NCBI RefSeq assembly: GCF_000590885.1
Contig: NZ_JFHN01000075.1
Coordinates: 124,001 to 188,000, forward strand
Direction: 5' to 3'
Length of the DNA stretch: 64,000 nt
Source of the DNA: Erwinia mallotivora
Lineage (GTDB): Bacteria; Pseudomonadota; Gammaproteobacteria; Enterobacterales; Enterobacteriaceae
Positions 27,917-37,285 of the stretch are shown in pieces. Each line of letters starts with the position of its first letter. Position 1 is the first letter of the stretch. The notes below the pieces were generated by a model. The model made no database searches and had not been told where the DNA came from. It worked only from the letters and a program-made list of their open reading frames with translations. The position numbers were made by a program, and so were the translations under genes.

Positions 27917-29941
27917 TCAGCTATTGATTTCATACAACGGGCTTTCGCCAGCAACCACTTTATCACCCGCCACCAGCGTAATACCGCTAAAGTCATCGAT
28001 ATTGCTGACCACGACAGGGCTTATCATTGAACGGGCATTGGCGTTCAGGAAAACCAGGTCCATTTCCAGTACAGGCTGACCGGCGGTCACGACAGCGCCC
28101 TCATCCACCAGACGCGTGAAACCTTTGCCGGCCAGTGCCACCGTATCAAGTCCCATATGGACCACCACTTCAATCCCTTTATCCGTTTCCAGACAGAAGG
28201 CATGATTGGTATTAAAAATTTTCACCACCGTACCATTAGCTGGCGAAACCACCTTGCTACTGGTTGGGACGATTGCCACGCCATCACCCACCGCTTTACT
28301 GGCAAAGGCTTCGTCGGGTACCTGCTCCAGGGCAACGACATCACCGCTGACCGGGGCGACCAAAGTCGCAACGACTTTCTTTTCAGTTGCCGTGGTCACA
28401 CTCGGGGCCGCAACCGCCGACGGGGCAGAGGAGAGGGAGGACGATGCTACCGGACCTTTGGACAACACGGTTTTCATTGCTGAGGCAATGGTTTCCGCAC
28501 GCGTACCGACAATAATCTGCACGCTTTGCTGGTTAAGGCGAATCACCCCTGAAGCACCCAGACGACGTGCAACCGATTCATTTACTGCACTACTGTCCTT
28601 AACACTCAGACGCAGCCGGGTAATACAGGCATCAATCGCGGTCAGATTGTCAGAACCACCAATGGCACCGATATAGCGGCGGGCAAGTGAATCAATTTCT
28701 GATTCATCAGTGTGGTTTTTTTCGACACTGACATCGTAGCCATCGCTTTCATCGCCTTCCACTGCCAGCTCGCGTCCTGGCGTCAGCAAATTGAATTTTT
28801 TGATCGTGAAGCGAAAAACCACATAGTAAATCACGAAGAACACCAGGCCCTGCGGGATTAACATATACCAGTGTGTAGCCAGCGGATTACGGCTTTGAAG
28901 CGCCATATCAACCAACCCGGCACTGAAACCAAAACCTGAAATCCAGTGCATGCTGGCAGCGATAAATACCGAAATCCCCGTCAGTACCGCATGGATAAAA
29001 TAAAGTACCGGCGCCACGAACATAAAGGAGAATTCCAGCGGTTCGGTAATACCGGTAAAGAAGGCCGCAAAGGCGGCAGCCAGCATGATCCCCCCCACTT
29101 TGGCCCGGTTTTCAGGACGGGCACAGTGGTAAATCGCCAACGCTGCCCCCGGCAAACCAAACATCATGATGGGGAAGAAACCAGCCTGGTAACGCCCGGT
29201 AATGCCGACCACGGCTTTGCCGCTTTCCAGCGACTGAGCGCCGCCCAGGAAGTTTGGTATGTCATTAATTCCCGCCACATCAAACCAGAACACTGAGTTA
29301 AGCGCATGATGTAAACCAACCGGGATAAGCAACCGGTTGAAAAACGCATACACGCCCGCCCCCACAGAGCCCAGTTTCTGTATCTGCTCACCAAAGCTGA
29401 CCAGCCCGCCAAAGATTACCGGCCAGGCGTACATCAGAATAAAGGCAATCAGGATCATCAGAAAGGAGACCAGAATCGGCACCAGACGACGCCCACTAAT
29501 GAACGAGAGCGCCCTGGGGAGTTCTACGTGGCTGAAACGGTTATACATTTCCGCCGAAATAATCCCCACCATAATACCGACAAACTGGTTTTCAATTTTT
29601 CCAAATGCCGCAGGCACCTGATCGACAGGAATTTTCTGAATCATGGCCACAGCGGCAGGAGAACAGAGTGTGGTTACCACTAAAAAGCCGACAAAGCCGG
29701 TTAATGCCGCCGCGCCATCTTTGTCTTTCGACATGCCATAAGCCACACCGATAGCAAACAGGACGGACATATGTTCAATAATTGCCGAACCGGACTTCAG
29801 CAGTAGCGCCGCAAAAGCGTTACCATTGCCCCATGCATCCGGGTCGAGCCAGTAACCTATTCCCATCAGGATAGCGGCAGCAGGTAGCGTAGCTACCGGT
29901 ACCATCAGTGCCCGACCTACTTTTTGTAAATAACTAAGCAT
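27917..29941 (-). CDS. nagE: PTS system N-acetylglucosamine-specific EIICBA
   Basis: Imports and phosphorylates N-acetylglucosamine at the inner membrane. It has 674 residues (E. coli 648); the extra length is mainly an Ala/Ser/Thr-rich linker. EIIC spans about 1-385 with the GITEPLEF signature. EIIB (about 410-492) carries the phospho-cysteine Cys439 in AIDACITRLRL. The linker runs about 495-525. EIIA (about 527-674) carries the phospho-histidine His595 in VVVHMGLDT. It is divergent from nagB over shared NagC and CRP sites. Confidence 0.97.
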   Translation of the reverse strand: MLSYLQKVGRALMVPVATLPAAAILMGIGYWLDPDAWGNGNAFAALLLKSGSAIIEHMSVLFAIGVAYGMSKDKDGAAALTGFVGFLVVTTLCSPAAVAMIQKIPVDQVPAAFGKIENQFVGIMVGIISAEMYNRFSHVELPRALSFISGRRLVPILVSFLMILIAFILMYAWPVIFGGLVSFGEQIQKLGSVGAGVYAFFNRLLIPVGLHHALNSVFWFDVAGINDIPNFLGGAQSLESGKAVVGITGRYQAGFFPIMMFGLPGAALAIYHCARPENRAKVGGIMLAAAFAAFFTGITEPLEFSFMFVAPVLYFIHAVLTGISVFIAASMHWISGFGFSAGLVDMALQSRNPLATHWYMLIPQGLVFFVIYYVVFRFTIKKFNLLTPGRELAVEGDESDGYDVSVEKNHTDESEIDSLARRYIGAIGGSDNLTAIDACITRLRLSVKDSSAVNESVARRLGASGVIRLNQQSVQIIVGTRAETIASAMKTVLSKGPVASSSLSSAPSAVAAPSVTTATEKKVVATLVAPVSGDVVALEQVPDEAFASKAVGDGVAIVPTSSKVVSPANGTVVKIFNTNHAFCLETDKGIEVVVHMGLDTVALAGKGFTRLVDEGAVVTAGQPVLEMDLVFLNANARSMISPVVVSNIDDFSGITLVAGDKVVAGESPLYEINS

Positions 29942-30023
29942 GTTCCCCTTCCCCCTGTAAGCACCTTTTAAGGTACCTTCGTCGTATTGTTTCAGCGGTA
30001 AACTGTTTTCTCAGTGACATAAA

Positions 30024-30029
30024 ATAATA
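30024..30029 (-). promoter_or_regulatory. predicted nagE -10 element
   Basis: TATTAT on the minus strand (30029-30024). Its -35 would fall at 30047-30052, inside the NagC operator at 30049-30071, which fits repression by occlusion. Confidence 0.45.
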
Positions 30030-30048
30030 CGCCCGAGTGTAAAAAAAA

Positions 30049-30071
30049 TTTAATTCGCTTCGCAAATTAAA
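30049..30071. promoter_or_regulatory. NagC operator, nagE side
   Basis: A near-perfect 23-bp dyad with arms TTTAATT and AATTAAA around a CG-CTT-CG centre. It closely resembles the high-affinity NagC operators of the E. coli nagE-nagB region. Confidence 0.8.
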
Positions 30072-30082
30072 ACCGCGACTAA

Positions 30083-30098
30083 TGTGATTTCAATCACC
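30083..30098. promoter_or_regulatory. CRP site between nagE and nagB
   Basis: TGTGA-TTTCAA-TCACC matches the CRP consensus at 9 of 10 positions and lies between the two NagC operators, as in E. coli. Confidence 0.75.
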
Positions 30099-30143
30099 AA
30101 AATGTTGCATTTTTTTCTGCCAGTCGTGGCATTCCATACCCAC

Positions 30144-30168
30144 TTATTTTATGATTCGAAAAATCATC
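30144..30168. promoter_or_regulatory. NagC operator, nagB side
   Basis: A dyad with arms ATGATT (30151-30156) and AATCAT (30162-30167) preceded by TTATTTT. Its centre is 99 bp from the first operator, suiting the NagC loop known from E. coli. The 331-bp divergent region is thus accounted for by these sites and the nagB promoter. Confidence 0.65.
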
Positions 30169-30272
30169 ACGGATTTATCCCTCGCGAACAGCAGACCAGA
30201 TCGTTACGCTTTAATGCTTGATTGCAGGGCTCCGCCAGACTTATTTCAAATTACGTTTAAACGAGGTCAACT

Positions 30273-31073
30273 ATGAGACTGATTCCTCTGGCCACCCCGA
30301 CACAGGTTGGGAAATGGGCCGCCCGCCATATCGTGAACCGTATCAATGCTTTCAACCCCTCCGACGAACGCCCGTTTGTTCTTGGACTGCCAACCGGCGG
30401 TACGCCACTGGAAGCTTACAAACACCTCATCGCTATGCATAAAGCAGGCCAGGTTAGTTTTCGCCACGTCGTGACCTTCAACATGGATGAGTATGTTGGC
30501 CTGCCGAAAGAACACCCCGAAAGTTACCACAGTTTTATGTACCGAAACTTTTTCGATCATGTTGATATTAAAAGTGAAAACATCAATCTTCTGAATGGTA
30601 ATGCTGCCGATATTGACGCAGAATGTCGCCAGTATGAAGAGAAAATCCGCGCGTACGGAAAAATTAATCTGTTTATGGGTGGCGTGGGTAATGACGGTCA
30701 CATTGCCTTTAACGAGCCAGCTTCGTCGCTGGCGTCACGTACCAGAATCAAGACGCTGACGCATGATACCCGCGTGGCTAATTCGCGCTTCTTTGACGGC
30801 AATGTGGATCAGGTGCCCAGATATGCTCTGACCGTTGGCGTCGGTACGCTGCTGGATGCGGAAGAAGTGATGATTCTGGTGACCGGCCATGTGAAAGCTC
30901 AGGCTTTGCAGGCCGCGGTCGAGGGCAATGTCAACCATATGTGGACCATCAGCTGTCTGCAACTGCATGCCAAATCTGTCGTGGTTTGCGACGAACCCGC
31001 CACCATGGAACTGAAAGTAAAAACCGTAAAATATTTCCGCGAAATGGAAGCGGAAAACATGAAAAATCTGTAA
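30273..31073 (+). CDS. nagB: glucosamine-6-phosphate deaminase
   Basis: Converts glucosamine-6-phosphate to fructose-6-phosphate and ammonium. It has 266 residues, as in E. coli. The phosphate loop is LPTGGTP, the base Asp72 is in FNMDEYVGL, and the [11 protein letters not shown] segment holds His143 and Glu148. The C-terminus keeps residues of the allosteric GlcNAc-6-P site. It starts nagB-nagA-nagC-nagD, with 52 bp to nagA. Confidence 0.97.
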   Translation: MRLIPLATPTQVGKWAARHIVNRINAFNPSDERPFVLGLPTGGTPLEAYKHLIAMHKAGQVSFRHVVTFNMDEYVGLPKEHPESYHSFMYRNFFDHVDIKSENINLLNGNAADIDAECRQYEEKIRAYGKINLFMGGVGNDGHIAFNEPASSLASRTRIKTLTHDTRVANSRFFDGNVDQVPRYALTVGVGTLLDAEEVMILVTGHVKAQALQAAVEGNVNHMWTISCLQLHAKSVVVCDEPATMELKVKTVKYFREMEAENMKNL

Positions 31074-31125
31074 GTCATCAGCGCACCGTTAACCGCTCAG
31101 TAGCGGATAATGCCGGGAGAACATT

Positions 31126-32274
31126 ATGTACGCTTTAACCAATGGCCGTATCTACACGGGTCACGAAATACTTGATAATCATGCTGTTGTCATTTCTGAT
31201 GGCCTGATCGACCGCGTTTGCGCACGGGACGCGCTTCCTGCCAACGTGGCACTGCGCGATGTCAACGGTGCACTGATTGCTCCCGGCTTTATCGATTTGC
31301 AACTCAATGGCTGCGGCGGTGTGCAATTTAACGATGATCTGGCAGCAATCAGCAGTGAAACCCTGCACATCATGCAGAAAGCTAACGAAAAATCCGGCTG
31401 TACCAGCTTTCTTCCCACACTTATCACCAGCAGTGATGAAATGATCAGGCGGGCGGTTGAAGTGATGCGGGCTTATCTGGCTCAGCATACCAGTCAGGCA
31501 CTGGGCCTGCATCTGGAAGGCCCATGGCTGAGCCCGCGTAAACCCGGCACACACAATCCGGCGCTCATTCGCACGCCCGAACCAGAGCTGGTTGATTTTC
31601 TTTGTGAAAACGCTGATGTCATCGCGAAAATCACCCTGGCGCCTGAACAGGTTAATGGCTCAGTTATCCGCCAGTTACGCGACGCCGGTATCGTGATTTC
31701 CGCAGGACATTCCCATGCCACTTATGCTGAAGCACGCCAGGGTATTGCCGCTGGCGTCAGCTTCGCCACCCATTTATATAATGCCATGCCCACCATCACA
31801 GGCCGTGAACCGGGCCTGATCGGCGCGTTGTTTGATTCGCCCGATGTCTGGTGCGGAATCATTGCTGATGGTCTGCACGTCCATTATGCCAACATCCGCA
31901 ATGCCAAACGCATCAAAAGTGACAGGCTGATTCTGGTTACAGATGCCACTGCCCCGGCTGGTGCAAGTATTGATCGGTTCATTTTCGCTGGAAAAACAAT
32001 ATACTATCGCGACGGACTCTGCGTTGATGAGAAGGGTACGCTGAGTGGTTCCGCCCTGACTATGATTGAAGCTGTGGCGAACAGTGTCGAACATGTGGGC
32101 ATCGCCCTGGATGAGACGTTACGAATGGCAACGCTCTATCCGGCCCGCGCGATGGGTGTGGATGATAAGTTAGGTTCGATCGATGCAGGTAAAGTCGCTA
32201 ACCTGACGGTTTTCACCCGTGACTATAAAATAATCAAGACCATCGTTAATGGTGACGAGGTCTATAGCGAGTAG
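31126..32274 (+). CDS. nagA: N-acetylglucosamine-6-phosphate deacetylase
   Basis: Deacetylates GlcNAc-6-phosphate to GlcN-6-phosphate and acetate. It has 382 residues, as in E. coli. It is an amidohydrolase barrel with Glu in [10 protein letters not shown], metal histidines in SAGHSHATY and FATHLYNAM, and the catalytic Asp in [10 protein letters not shown]. By removing GlcNAc-6-P, the NagC inducer, it sets regulon induction. Seven bp separate it from nagC. Confidence 0.97.
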   Translation: MYALTNGRIYTGHEILDNHAVVISDGLIDRVCARDALPANVALRDVNGALIAPGFIDLQLNGCGGVQFNDDLAAISSETLHIMQKANEKSGCTSFLPTLITSSDEMIRRAVEVMRAYLAQHTSQALGLHLEGPWLSPRKPGTHNPALIRTPEPELVDFLCENADVIAKITLAPEQVNGSVIRQLRDAGIVISAGHSHATYAEARQGIAAGVSFATHLYNAMPTITGREPGLIGALFDSPDVWCGIIADGLHVHYANIRNAKRIKSDRLILVTDATAPAGASIDRFIFAGKTIYYRDGLCVDEKGTLSGSALTMIEAVANSVEHVGIALDETLRMATLYPARAMGVDDKLGSIDAGKVANLTVFTRDYKIIKTIVNGDEVYSE

Positions 32275-32281
32275 ATACACA

Positions 32282-33502
32282 ATGACCACTGGCGGCCCGA
32301 CACAAATAGGAAATGTCGATTTAGTTAAGCAACTCAACAGCGCGGCCGTTTATCGGTTGATCGACCAGCAGGGGCCGATTTCGCGGATACAGATTGCCGA
32401 ACACAGTCAGCTCGCTCCCGCCAGTGTCACCAAAATTACCCGCCAGCTGATTGAACGCGGCCTGATTAAAGAAGTTGATCAACAGGCCTCTACCGGTGGC
32501 CGTCGCGCCATCTCTATTGTTACCGAAACCCGTGGTTTCAATACTATCGGAGTGCGTCTTGGGCGCAGCGATGCCACCCTCACCCTTTTTGACCTCAGCG
32601 GTAAGCCCCTGGCGCAGGAGGATTACTCGCTACCGGAAGAATCACAGGCTTCCCTGGAAAGCGCACTCTTCAGTGCCATTGCTGACTTTTGTGGACTGCA
32701 TCAGCGCAAACTGCGCGAGCTGATAGCTATTTCAGTGATCCTTCCCGGCTTAGTGGATCCGGATAACGGCGTGATCCGTTATATGCCACATATAGAGGTC
32801 CAACACTGGCCACTGGTGGCTAATCTGCAAAAACGTTTTAACGTCACCAGTTTTGTGGGTCATGACATCCGCAGTCTGGCACTGGCTGAGCACTATTTTG
32901 GGGCGTCACGCGACTGCGCAGACTCCATTCTGGTGCGTGTCCATCGGGGAACCGGTGCCGGAATTATTGCCAACGGTCAGGTTTTCCTTGGCAGTAATGG
33001 CAACGTGGGTGAACTGGGACACATTCAGGTCGATCCACTGGGAGAACGCTGCCACTGTGGCAATTTTGGCTGCCTGGAAACCATTGCGGCAAACACCGCC
33101 ATTGAAAACAGGATGCGTCATCTGTTGACCCTGGGACATCCCAGCGCGCTGACGGTAGAAAAATGCCAGATTTCGTCAATCTGTGCCGCCGCCAACCGCG
33201 GCGATGCACTGTCGGCGGAGGTCATTGAGCACGTTGGCCGCCATCTGGGTAAAGCCATCGCCATTGCCATTAATTTGTTTAATCCACAGAAAGTGGTGAT
33301 TGCCGGAGAAATTATCGAAGCCGATAAAGTTTTGCTGCCAGCCATTGAAGGCTGCATCAACACCCAGGCACTGAAAGCCTTCCGGAAAAATCTGCCGGTG
33401 GTGCGTTCAGAAATCGATCATCGTTCTGCGATTGGGGCCTTTGCACTGGTAAAACGCGCCATGCTTAACGGGATTTTATTACAACATTTACTGGAAGGTT
33501 AA
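32282..33502 (+). CDS. nagC: NagC, ROK-family repressor of amino-sugar genes
   Basis: Transcriptional repressor of nag and chitin genes, released by GlcNAc-6-phosphate. It has 406 residues from the ATG at 32282, the E. coli length; 11 further upstream in-frame codons lie within nagA. The N-terminal winged helix includes LAPASVTKITRQLIERGLI. The ROK domain has GHDIRSLALAEHYFGA and the zinc motif around CHCGNFGCLE. The operators at 30049 and 30144 are its expected targets. Confidence 0.96.
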   Translation: MTTGGPTQIGNVDLVKQLNSAAVYRLIDQQGPISRIQIAEHSQLAPASVTKITRQLIERGLIKEVDQQASTGGRRAISIVTETRGFNTIGVRLGRSDATLTLFDLSGKPLAQEDYSLPEESQASLESALFSAIADFCGLHQRKLRELIAISVILPGLVDPDNGVIRYMPHIEVQHWPLVANLQKRFNVTSFVGHDIRSLALAEHYFGASRDCADSILVRVHRGTGAGIIANGQVFLGSNGNVGELGHIQVDPLGERCHCGNFGCLETIAANTAIENRMRHLLTLGHPSALTVEKCQISSICAAANRGDALSAEVIEHVGRHLGKAIAIAINLFNPQKVVIAGEIIEADKVLLPAIEGCINTQALKAFRKNLPVVRSEIDHRSAIGAFALVKRAMLNGILLQHLLEG

Positions 33503-33534
33503 TGCCTGCGTTAACCCTGACGGACAGCGAAATA

Positions 33535-34287
33535 ATGACCATCAAAAATGTGATTTGCGATATCGACGGTGTGCTGATGCATGACAACACACCGGTGCCA
33601 GGAGCAAAAGAGTTTCTGCAACGTATTATGGCGAAAGAAATGCCGCTGGTGGTGCTGACGAATTACCCTTCACAAACCGCTCCTGACCTTGCCAATCGTT
33701 TCGCTTCTGCCGGGATTGACCTGCCGGACAGTGTCTTTTATACCTCAGCAATGGCGACCGCAGATTTCCTTCGTCGTCAGGAAGGAAAAAAAGCGTATGT
33801 CGTGGGTGAAGGCGCACTGATTCATGAAATGTACAAAGCCGGTTTTACCATCACCGATATCAATCCGGACTTTGTGATAGTCGGGGAAACCCGTTCCTAC
33901 AACTGGGAAATGATGCACAAGGCGGCTTTTTTTGTGGCGAACGGCGCACGCTTTATTGCGACCAATCCTGATACCCATGCACGTGGCTTTGTGCCCGCCT
34001 GCGGTGCACTTTGCGCCGGCATTGAAACGATTTCCGGCAGAAAACCTTTCTATGTTGGTAAACCCAGCCCCTGGATAATTCGCGCTGCGCTGAACAAAAT
34101 GCAGGCACATTCAGAAGAGACGGTCATTGTCGGTGACAATTTACGTACCGATATTCTGGCTGGTTTCCAGGCCGGACTGGAAACTATTCTGGTGCTGTCA
34201 GGCGTTTCCACCCTCAGCGACGTTGATGCAATGCCCTTCCGCCCCAGCTGGATTTACCCTTCCGTCGCAGACATTGACATTATCTGA
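33535..34287 (+). CDS. nagD: nucleotide phosphatase NagD (HAD family)
   Basis: HAD phosphatase (C2 cap), in E. coli UmpH, acting on UMP and other nucleoside monophosphates. It has 250 residues from the ATG at 33535, the E. coli length; an ATG overlapping the nagC stop adds 11 non-conserved codons. Motif I is DIDGVLMHD, motif II TNYPS, and motif IV VGDNLRTDI. It is the last gene of the nag operon. Its link to amino-sugar use is positional. Confidence 0.95.
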   Translation: MTIKNVICDIDGVLMHDNTPVPGAKEFLQRIMAKEMPLVVLTNYPSQTAPDLANRFASAGIDLPDSVFYTSAMATADFLRRQEGKKAYVVGEGALIHEMYKAGFTITDINPDFVIVGETRSYNWEMMHKAAFFVANGARFIATNPDTHARGFVPACGALCAGIETISGRKPFYVGKPSPWIIRAALNKMQAHSEETVIVGDNLRTDILAGFQAGLETILVLSGVSTLSDVDAMPFRPSWIYPSVADIDII

Positions 34288-34292
34288 ACCAC

Positions 34293-34311
34293 ACCCGCCA
34301 GCACGGCGGGT
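34293..34311 (+). terminator. nagD terminator
   Basis: ACCCGCC, five bases, GGCGGGT, then CGTTTCATT; a 7-bp stem directly after nagD with a modest T-tail. The rest of the 279-bp gap to asnB shows no gene. Confidence 0.6.
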
Positions 34312-34566
34312 CGTTTCATTGTCATGTCCAGTGGTTATTTTTCACCCACGCCCGCCAGAAAATTATCGTTTATTCATTTTAAGACCGCTTTTATTGAATA
34401 AACATCAACACAGTCAGCCAGGCAACAGACTATTTTTCAGAGAAAAGCTAAATTGCTTGCATCAGCATAGCAAGATAGAGCATTTTCTTATGCATCGGGC
34501 GAAGCCTTCGCTGGTCATATTCACCTATAACCATCACCGTTCTGGGATGCTGTCAGGGAGTTAACT

Positions 34567-36240
34567 ATGTGTTCTGTGTTTGGAGTGTTGGATCTTAAAA
34601 GCGATCCTGTTGAGCTGCGTAAGAAAGCCCTTGAGCTTTCCCGTCTGATGCGTCACCGCGGGCCGGACTGGTCCGGCGTTTATGCTGACGATCACGCGAT
34701 TCTGGCTCATGAACGTTTGTCTATTGTTGACGTCAATAACGGCGCACAGCCGCTGTACAATGCCGCGCACACCCATGTGCTGGCGGTGAACGGTGAAATC
34801 TATAACCACCAGGCTCTGCGTGCCGAACTGAGCGATCGTTACCAGTTTCAGACTGAATCAGATTGTGAGGTAATTCTTGCGCTCTACCAGGAAAAAGGCG
34901 TTGATTTCCTTGATGACTTGCAGGGCATGTTTGCCTTTATTCTCTATGATGCGGTGAAAAAAACCTGGCTGATTGGTCGCGATCACATTGGCATTATCCC
35001 GCTTTATATGGGCAACGATGAACACGGTAACCTGTTTGTCGCCTCTGAAATGAAAGCGCTGGTTCCGGTGTGCAAAACGCTGAAAGAATTCCCACCGGGA
35101 AGCTATATGTCCAGCACCGACGGTGAAATTCGTCGTTACTGGCAACGTGACTGGTTCAGCTATGAAGCCGTTGAGCACAACACAACGGATGCCGCCGCGC
35201 TGAAAGATGCGCTGGAAGAATCGGTTAAAAGCCATCTGATGTCCGACGTGCCCTACGGCGTGTTGCTTTCCGGTGGTCTGGACTCTTCAATTATCTCGGC
35301 GGTCACTAAAAAGTTCGCGGCCAAACGCATCGAAGATCAGGATAAAAGCGAAGCCTGGTGGCCGCAGCTGCACTCCTTTGCGGTCGGTCTGGAAGGTTCT
35401 CCCGACCTGAAAGCAGCTAAGTCCGTCGCCGATCACCTGGGGACCGTACACCACGAAATTCATTTTACGGTGCAGGAAGGTCTTGATGCGATTCGCGATG
35501 TTATCTATCACATTGAAACCTATGATGTCACCACCATCCGTGCCTCCACGCCAATGTACCTGATGTCGCGAAAAATCAAAGCGATGGGGATTAAAATGGT
35601 GTTATCCGGTGAGGGAGCGGATGAGGTTTTCGGCGGCTACCTCTACTTCCATAAAGCGCCAGATGCCCGCGAGTTTCATGAAGAGAACGTACGTAAACTG
35701 CTGGCGCTGCACATGTTTGACTGTGCCCGTGCCAACAAAGCCATGTCGGCCTGGGGGGTTGAAGCCCGCGTTCCCTTCCTTGATAAAAAATTCCTTGATG
35801 TGGCAATGCGTATCAACCCGGCGGATAAAATGTGTGGTGCTAACGGTAAGATGGAAAAGCACATTCTGCGCGAATGTTTCTCCTCTTACCTGCCGGAGAG
35901 CGTTGCATGGCGGCAGAAGGAGCAGTTTTCCGATGGTGTCGGCTACAGCTGGATCGACACGCTGAAAGAAGTTGCAGCTAAGCAGGTAAGCGACCAACAG
36001 CTACAGACCGCCCATTTCCGGTTCCCGTACAATACGCCGACCTCAAAAGAGGGCTATCTGTACCGCGATATTTTTGAACAGCTGTTCCCACTCGCCAGCG
36101 CCGCCGAGTGCGTTCCTGGTGGGCCTTCGGTCGCCTGTTCATCTGCTAAAGCCATTGAGTGGGACGAAGCATTCAAAACAATGGATGACCCATCAGGACG
36201 CGCCGTTGGTGTCCATCAGTCGGCCTACGCGGTTAAATAG
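34567..36240 (+). CDS. asnB: asparagine synthetase B (glutamine-hydrolysing)
   Basis: Makes asparagine from aspartate, ATP and glutamine. It has 557 residues (E. coli 554). The amidotransferase domain starts with the nucleophile Cys2 (MCSVFGV) and has RHRGPDWSG and NGEIYNH. The synthetase domain has the ATP pyrophosphatase motif LLSGGLDSS and the GEGADEVFGGY segment. It is a single-gene unit with its own terminator. Confidence 0.97.
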   Translation: MCSVFGVLDLKSDPVELRKKALELSRLMRHRGPDWSGVYADDHAILAHERLSIVDVNNGAQPLYNAAHTHVLAVNGEIYNHQALRAELSDRYQFQTESDCEVILALYQEKGVDFLDDLQGMFAFILYDAVKKTWLIGRDHIGIIPLYMGNDEHGNLFVASEMKALVPVCKTLKEFPPGSYMSSTDGEIRRYWQRDWFSYEAVEHNTTDAAALKDALEESVKSHLMSDVPYGVLLSGGLDSSIISAVTKKFAAKRIEDQDKSEAWWPQLHSFAVGLEGSPDLKAAKSVADHLGTVHHEIHFTVQEGLDAIRDVIYHIETYDVTTIRASTPMYLMSRKIKAMGIKMVLSGEGADEVFGGYLYFHKAPDAREFHEENVRKLLALHMFDCARANKAMSAWGVEARVPFLDKKFLDVAMRINPADKMCGANGKMEKHILRECFSSYLPESVAWRQKEQFSDGVGYSWIDTLKEVAAKQVSDQQLQTAHFRFPYNTPTSKEGYLYRDIFEQLFPLASAAECVPGGPSVACSSAKAIEWDEAFKTMDDPSGRAVGVHQSAYAVK

Positions 36241-36253
36241 TCTCAGCCTTTAT

Positions 36254-36287
36254 GGGTTGCCTCAAAAAAGTGAGGTAACCCGCTTTT
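36254..36287 (+). terminator. asnB terminator
   Basis: GGGTTGCCTC, 8-base loop, GAGGTAACCC and GCTTTT; a 10-bp stem with one G-U pair, 14 bp after asnB. Confidence 0.8.
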
Positions 36288-36429
36288 CCCTCTGCCCCGG
36301 CTTTTTGCTACTTAACGAACAACTGGTGGCGGTACTCTGGCACTTTCTGCGAATTCCCTTCTGTGTGCTGAAAAAACACCCAGACCGCCAGGATATTGAC
36401 CTTTAATCACCAAAAGCATCGGATACAAT

Positions 36430-36548
36430 AAAGCGACTGTTATCAGTGAAATCCTCTTTTTTCCTGATAATCCGTTAATACTGCTCATCAGAGCGCGGGC
36501 TGAACTGCGCCCTGCTGGCGATAAAAATGCTGATTTTCGCCTTTTTTT
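36430..36548 (+). ncRNA. candidate small RNA upstream of the tRNA operon
   Basis: A gene-free 490-bp stretch between asnB and the tRNA promoter contains TACAAT (36424-36429) with a weak -35 16 bp upstream. It is followed by arms TTATCAG/CTGATAA (36440-36470) and a terminator-like hairpin: GGCGATAAAA paired to TTTTCGCC with one bulged base (36517-36541), then seven T residues. The layout suits a transcript of about 117 nt. I know no family at this place, and the promoter is poor. Confidence 0.3.
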
Positions 36549-36710
36549 CGCCTTAATGACCAACAGTAAAAAGGCGATGTCCACACGCGACAATCGCCGG
36601 GTTATCAATGCGGAAGTGATGAAAACACCTGGTGACTGGTGGTTTAATCGCCATGCTGGTTATAAGCCAGACAAACGAATCGGTTCCGGGCAAAAACAGG
36701 AAAAAATTTG

Positions 36711-36739
36711 TTGACGCTTCCAGGTCAACTCCGCATAAT
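36711..36739 (+). promoter_or_regulatory. promoter of the tRNA operon
   Basis: TTGACG (36711-36716), exactly 17 bp, CATAAT (36734-36739), followed by the G+C-rich discriminator GCGCCCC. This is typical of strong, stringently controlled stable-RNA promoters. The start is predicted near 36746. Confidence 0.8.
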
Positions 36740-36778
36740 GCGCCCCGCAACGCCGATGAAGGTTACGCGAAAAAAGAT

Positions 36779-36855
36779 GGCTACGTAGCTCAGCTGGTTA
36801 GAGCACAGCACTCATAATGCTGGGGTCACAGGTTCGATTCCCGTCGTAGCCACCA
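36779..36855 (+). tRNA. metT: tRNA-Met (CAT, elongator)
   Basis: 77 nt with encoded CCA. The acceptor stem pairs GGCTACG with CGTAGCC, the anticodon loop is CTCATAA, and the T-loop is GGTTCGATTCC. It is near-identical to the E. coli elongator tRNA-Met of the same operon, first in the cluster. Confidence 0.95.
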
Positions 36856-36863
36856 TCTTTTTT

Positions 36864-36948
36864 GCGGGAGTGGCGAAATTGGTAGACGCACCAGATTTAG
36901 GTTCTGGCGCCGCAAGGTGTGCGAGTTCAAGTCTCGCCTCCCGCACCA
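36864..36948 (+). tRNA. leuW: tRNA-Leu (TAG)
   Basis: 85 nt with encoded CCA, including a long variable arm. The acceptor stem pairs GCGGGAG with CTCCCGC; the anticodon stem CCAGA/TCTGG encloses TTTAGGT with anticodon TAG. It corresponds to leuW in the E. coli operon. Confidence 0.95.
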
Positions 36949-36971
36949 TTTCCATAAACGGTTTGCACGGA

Positions 36972-37046
36972 TGGGGTATCGCCAAGCGGTAAGGCACCGG
37001 TTTTTGATACCGGCATTCCCTGGTTCGAATCCAGGTACCCCAGCCA
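36972..37046 (+). tRNA. glnU: tRNA-Gln (TTG)
   Basis: 75 nt with encoded CCA. The acceptor stem pairs TGGGGTA with TACCCCA; the anticodon stem CCGGT/ACCGG encloses TTTTGAT with anticodon TTG. Only one copy is present, whereas E. coli K-12 has two (glnU, glnW) at this point. Confidence 0.95.
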
Positions 37047-37086
37047 TCTTTTTCTCCGGAAAAAGAATTCAAGATTTGCAAGTTCA

Positions 37087-37163
37087 GGCTACTTAGCTCA
37101 GCTGGTTAGAGCACAGCACTCATAATGCTGGGGTCACAGGTTCGATTCCCGTAGTAGCCACCA
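37087..37163 (+). tRNA. metU: tRNA-Met (CAT, elongator), second copy
   Basis: 77 nt with encoded CCA. It is identical in body to the first tRNA-Met except that the last acceptor pair is T-A (GGCTACT/AGTAGCC) rather than G-C. It corresponds to metU. Confidence 0.95.
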
Positions 37164-37170
37164 ATTTTAT

Positions 37171-37245
37171 TGGGGTGTCGCCAAGCGGTAAGGCACTGGT
37201 TTCTGATACCAGCATTCCGGGGTTCGAATCCCTGCACCCCAGCCA
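37171..37245 (+). tRNA. glnV: tRNA-Gln (CTG), copy 1
   Basis: 75 nt with encoded CCA. The acceptor stem pairs TGGGGTG with CACCCCA; the anticodon stem CTGGT/ACCAG encloses TTCTGAT with anticodon CTG. Confidence 0.95.
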
Positions 37246-37285
37246 TACAAAAGACGATTTGCAGTGTGAATCGCAACATTATTAT

